Source of the DNA: Pseudomonadota bacterium
GTDB taxonomy: Bacteria > Desulfobacterota > Syntrophobacteria > Syntrophobacterales > Syntrophobacteraceae
Reading direction: 5' to 3'
Assembly (NCBI GenBank): GCA_023416335.1
Contig: JAEZHY010000299.1
Coordinates: forward strand, 1 to 16,551
DNA: 16,551 nucleotides
The translations under genes were made by a program, and so were the position numbers. The first letter of the stretch is position 1. The number at the start of each line of letters is the position of its first letter. Positions 14,064 to 16,551 of the stretch are shown piece after piece. Under the pieces are notes generated by a model. It saw nothing but the letters and a program-made list of their open reading frames with translations, ran no database searches and was not told the origin of the DNA.

Positions 14064-14241
14064 GCACTACCCTTCAAGATTTCAAATAGACCGGACAAGA
14101 TGGGCGGAATTGGGATATTGCTGGATTCTGACGGGCGGGTAAGTCTTACGATAGGAAGTTTATTGGTATAAGCTGCACTAACTCAAAAGAATGATGCAAT
14201 TTCGCTAATCCCGACTTCGGGGCCCCGCATCAGGTGCGCAC

Positions 14242-14928
14242 TCACTCAACATCAAAAAACATGCAGAAATCGCAAAACCTGGTAATTTTTTGAAGTTCTC
14301 CGACGGGACCGCTGAAGGAGACGCCTATTTCCGTTATCTCACAGCTTTTCATGTACTTGAGACTCATTACAGAACATCGGATCCTCTCAACGGCTTCTTC
14401 ATTAGGCAGGCTGAAACTCAGGTTGGCGCGCGTCCCCCTGGTCATGGGGACGAGTGCATGCAGGACCAGTCGGCACCCACCCTGGCTGATATCGATCATA
14501 TCTCCGAAGAAAGAATCCGATATTCCGACCAGAGAAAATTCAGTCTCGATATTGACCCTGATTCTCCGATGCCTCCTGACCTGCTTCAGTTCAATTTCCC
14601 CGGGATACTGAATGGAGACGATATTACCGTCGAAGTATTTGGTTATTCTACTCTGGAAATTATAGAGGGAACCTTCTTTGAAGTAATGACATATGAAGCT
14701 GTCTTCGATTGTAGTTGAGATTCTTTCGTTTATCATCACGACAGGCTCCCGTATCAAAACGAACTCGCCGTGTACTGCCCCGATTATCCTGGATTTGGCT
14801 CTGTGGGCCATATTCGAAAGAGATCTGACGATGATCTCATCGTCTATTTCGAGAGGAAGCCGGCTTACTCGCGTCGTGATTTCTCCGGGTGAAGAACTCC
14901 GGTTTCCCGGATTTGCTTTGGACTGCAT
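14242..14928 (-). CDS. Two-domain PilZ protein, probable cyclic-di-GMP receptor
   Basis: A 228-aa cytosolic protein with YcgR-like layout. The N-terminal domain (about 20-112) is beta-rich, with VHGEFVLIREPVV and YFDGNIVSIQYPG. The C-terminal PilZ domain (about 113-220) has both c-di-GMP signatures: the arginine motif R118-R-H-R-R122 (RxxxR) and D146-I-S-Q-G-G151 (DxSxxG). Binding is therefore likely. A typical role is control of motility, polysaccharide or secretion by c-di-GMP, but no flagellar or cellulose gene is nearby to specify which. The start at 14928 has GGAGGAGG directly upstream. The neighbouring sensor gene is divergent, across a 424-nt gap. Confidence 0.88.
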   Translation of the reverse strand: MQSKANPGNRSSSPGEITTRVSRLPLEIDDEIIVRSLSNMAHRAKSRIIGAVHGEFVLIREPVVMINERISTTIEDSFICHYFKEGSLYNFQSRITKYFDGNIVSIQYPGEIELKQVRRHRRIRVNIETEFSLVGISDSFFGDMIDISQGGCRLVLHALVPMTRGTRANLSFSLPNEEAVERIRCSVMSLKYMKSCEITEIGVSFSGPVGELQKITRFCDFCMFFDVE

Positions 14929-15352
14929 TTCCTCCTCCGTACGACAAATCTATGCCGGCAGTTCCCCTGGTCTCATGCCCCATTTTTCGCCTCGCATAAT
15001 ACCTCACCATACAAATTTTCCCTAACTTATTATCGGCTTAGCTACTGAAGATCAGCAACAAAATCTGGCGACCGCGATACTCGGACGGGGGGGCCGACCA
15101 TTCGTTCTCCGCATACTCGCTGCATGCACAGCGGTATTCCCGCAAGGAGTTGGGCCTCGAAGATTCAAGTATTCTGTGAAAAATGTCGATCCTTATGGAC
15201 GGCCTGTAAATAGACGGCGGAGCGACTGGAGAGTCGAGCCATGTCGCGAAGTTATATCTTGGCCTGAGATTCGGAATGTTCACATTGATCCGGCGGCAGC
15301 ATTCGGTACATCGCGTTTACCCCTCAGCCGGCAGATCCAACAAGGAAAATGC
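14929..15352. other. Intergenic interval between divergent PilZ and sensor genes
   Basis: No convincing gene is visible. An 81-codon minus-strand frame (15038-15283) has a GTG start, no ribosome-binding site and no recognisable domain, so it is not called. A possible -10 (TATTAT, minus strand) lies about 65-70 nt before the PilZ start, with no good -35. No clear sensor promoter was found. Confidence 0.6.
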
Positions 15353-16551
15353 ATGGGATTCTTTCTCAGCCTGCGCAATCAACTGATTTTCCTGGCTCTG
15401 CTGGCACTTATGCCGGCTTTGGGTCTGACGATCTATTCAGCCATAGATCTTCGAAGACACGAGATACAAGGAGCTAAAGAAGAAGCCTTAAACCTGGCAA
15501 AGTTCCTGGCGGAAAAGCATCAAAGGAATATCGAGAACGCCCGCCAGATTCTTTTCACGCTCTCTCAACTGCCCCAGGTCCGCCAGGGAGACCCCGCGGC
15601 CTGTTCGGCCATTTTCGCCAGGCTCGTAGATTCTGATGAAGCCCGTGTAAATATTGCGGCAACAGATACCGACGGCAATGTTATTGCCAGCGTTAAAAGA
15701 TTGCCCGCCGCCATCGACACGCAAAAACACCAGTGGCTTGCAAAAGCGGTACGGACGAGAAATCACGTAATCAGTAATTCCTCCTCCGGCGACTTCATCG
15801 AGAGACCACACACCTTTGTCGCCTACCCTGTCCTGAATGGGGCATGGGAAATCAGCACCGTCATACATGCCGTTCTCGATCTGGGATGGCTGAACGATTT
15901 CCAAACGGAAAGGCATACCCTCCCGGGAACACGATGGGGGATAATCGACGGTACCGGCAAAATCCTGGCGAGGCATCCCAATGCGGAGAACTGGGTGGGA
16001 AGGTCGGTGGATAGCCATCCGCTCTTTCCAACGATTGTTCAGGAGCGGGAAGGTACTGCAGACGCCGTTACACTGGACGGGAAAGAATGCGTAGCCGGGT
16101 ATACCATTCTGAGCAGCGGTCCGGAACCGCTTTTTGTATATGTTTGCATTCCGAGTAAAGTCGCGTATGCCCAGGCGAACAAAGAACTCGTGAGAGGGCT
16201 CAGCGTTTTGGTGGCGGTTGCAATTCTGGCCCTTTCGGCATGCAGACTTTTTGGAAACCGGTTCATCATAAGGCAGGTGGCTGAGTTATTACGCCTGACG
16301 CAACGGGTCGAATCGGGAGACCTGACCGTGCGCTCGGGATCAGGCATAAAATTGGGGGAACTCGGAATGCTGGCCTGCGCGTTCGACAGGATGGCCGAGA
16401 CCCTTCAGCTTCGGGCATCCGAACAAAAACTCGCTCAGGAAGACCTGCGAAGGAGCGAAGAGAATTATAGACTGCTCACCGAAAACGCAAGCGACATCAT
16501 TACCAAATGCACCTCAGACGGCACGTTTCTCTACGTCTCCACCGCATGCCG
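15353..16551 (+). CDS. Cache-HAMP-PAS membrane sensor protein, C-terminus off the window
   Basis: The frame is open to the right edge (399 codons so far). The ATG at 15353 has AAGGA 6 nt upstream; another ATG at 15349 is in a different frame. Layout: transmembrane helix 1 near residues 10-30, then an extracytoplasmic region (about 35-275) resembling a double Cache sensor with strand patterns such as RVNIAATDTDGNVIASV and RWGIIDGTGKILARHPN. Transmembrane helix 2 follows near 280-300 (LSVLVAVAILALS). A HAMP linker (about 303-352) has VAELLRLTQRVESGDLTVR and LGELGMLACAFDRMAETL. A PAS domain starts at about 370 with ENYRLLTENASDIITKCTSDG. The output domain (histidine kinase, GGDEF/EAL or other) is beyond the window. 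The Cache region suggests sensing of a small extracellular ligand. It is divergent from the PilZ gene. Confidence 0.88.
   Translation, partial: MGFFLSLRNQLIFLALLALMPALGLTIYSAIDLRRHEIQGAKEEALNLAKFLAEKHQRNIENARQILFTLSQLPQVRQGDPAACSAIFARLVDSDEARVNIAATDTDGNVIASVKRLPAAIDTQKHQWLAKAVRTRNHVISNSSSGDFIERPHTFVAYPVLNGAWEISTVIHAVLDLGWLNDFQTERHTLPGTRWGIIDGTGKILARHPNAENWVGRSVDSHPLFPTIVQEREGTADAVTLDGKECVAGYTILSSGPEPLFVYVCIPSKVAYAQANKELVRGLSVLVAVAILALSACRLFGNRFIIRQVAELLRLTQRVESGDLTVRSGSGIKLGELGMLACAFDRMAETLQLRASEQKLAQEDLRRSEENYRLLTENASDIITKCTSDGTFLYVSTAC

Noticed and set aside
15038..15283. An 81-aa minus-strand frame in the PilZ-sensor gap
   Set aside because: GTG start without a ribosome-binding site, atypical composition, no domain.

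Overview
The window looks like chromosomal DNA of a Gram-negative, diderm bacterium. The best guess is Desulfobacterota (the former Deltaproteobacteria), possibly near Syntrophobacteria. This is inferred from the gene content: exported HtrA proteases, a lipoprotein, a DUF3124 protein, split glyQ/glyS, PilZ and Cache-HAMP-PAS signalling proteins. It is not proven from the sequence. No phage, transposase, plasmid, CRISPR, rRNA or tRNA gene was seen.

Layout. Positions 1-4020 are read on the minus strand. In transcription order they hold a small general-stress-like protein (4020-3523), two tandem HtrA/DegP-type proteases (3301-2465 and 2418-1330) behind a near-consensus promoter and closed by a rho-independent terminator, and the start of gpmI (1265-1), which runs off the left edge. 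Positions 4021-4808 carry no convincing gene. They hold a palindromic repeat family: a 35-bp perfect palindrome, an inverted copy, and a tandem array of about 75-bp units. Positions 4809-5824 (plus) are queD-queE, two steps of 7-deazaguanine (queuosine/archaeosine precursor) synthesis, translationally coupled. Positions 5836-6261 (minus) encode a conserved-looking protein of unknown function. Positions 6405-9369 (minus) are the glyQ-glyS operon with its own promoter and a strong terminator. Then come rpiB (minus), a Tyr/Gly/His-rich lipoprotein (plus) and a small two-helix membrane protein (minus).

Just upstream of the membrane protein gene, also on the minus strand, lies a promoter-three hairpins-terminator unit of about 120 nt. 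It is either an unannotated small RNA or an attenuating leader, and it is the best candidate here for something undescribed. The right part holds a membrane histidine kinase without an adjacent response regulator, followed closely by a 91-aa protein of unknown function. After these come a secreted DUF3124 protein, a cold-shock protein (minus) with a long hairpin in its leader, a two-domain PilZ protein (minus) and the 5' part of a Cache-HAMP-PAS sensor that runs off the right edge.

Most of the window is housekeeping (glycolysis, glycyl-tRNA charging, pentose phosphate pathway, tRNA modification) interleaved with envelope stress, cold shock and signalling genes. No single large novel operon is visible. 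The points worth a second look are the candidate RNA, the repeat cluster, the PDZ-less membrane-anchored HtrA paralogue, the plant/nematode-like phosphoglycerate mutase and the kinase plus small-protein pair.
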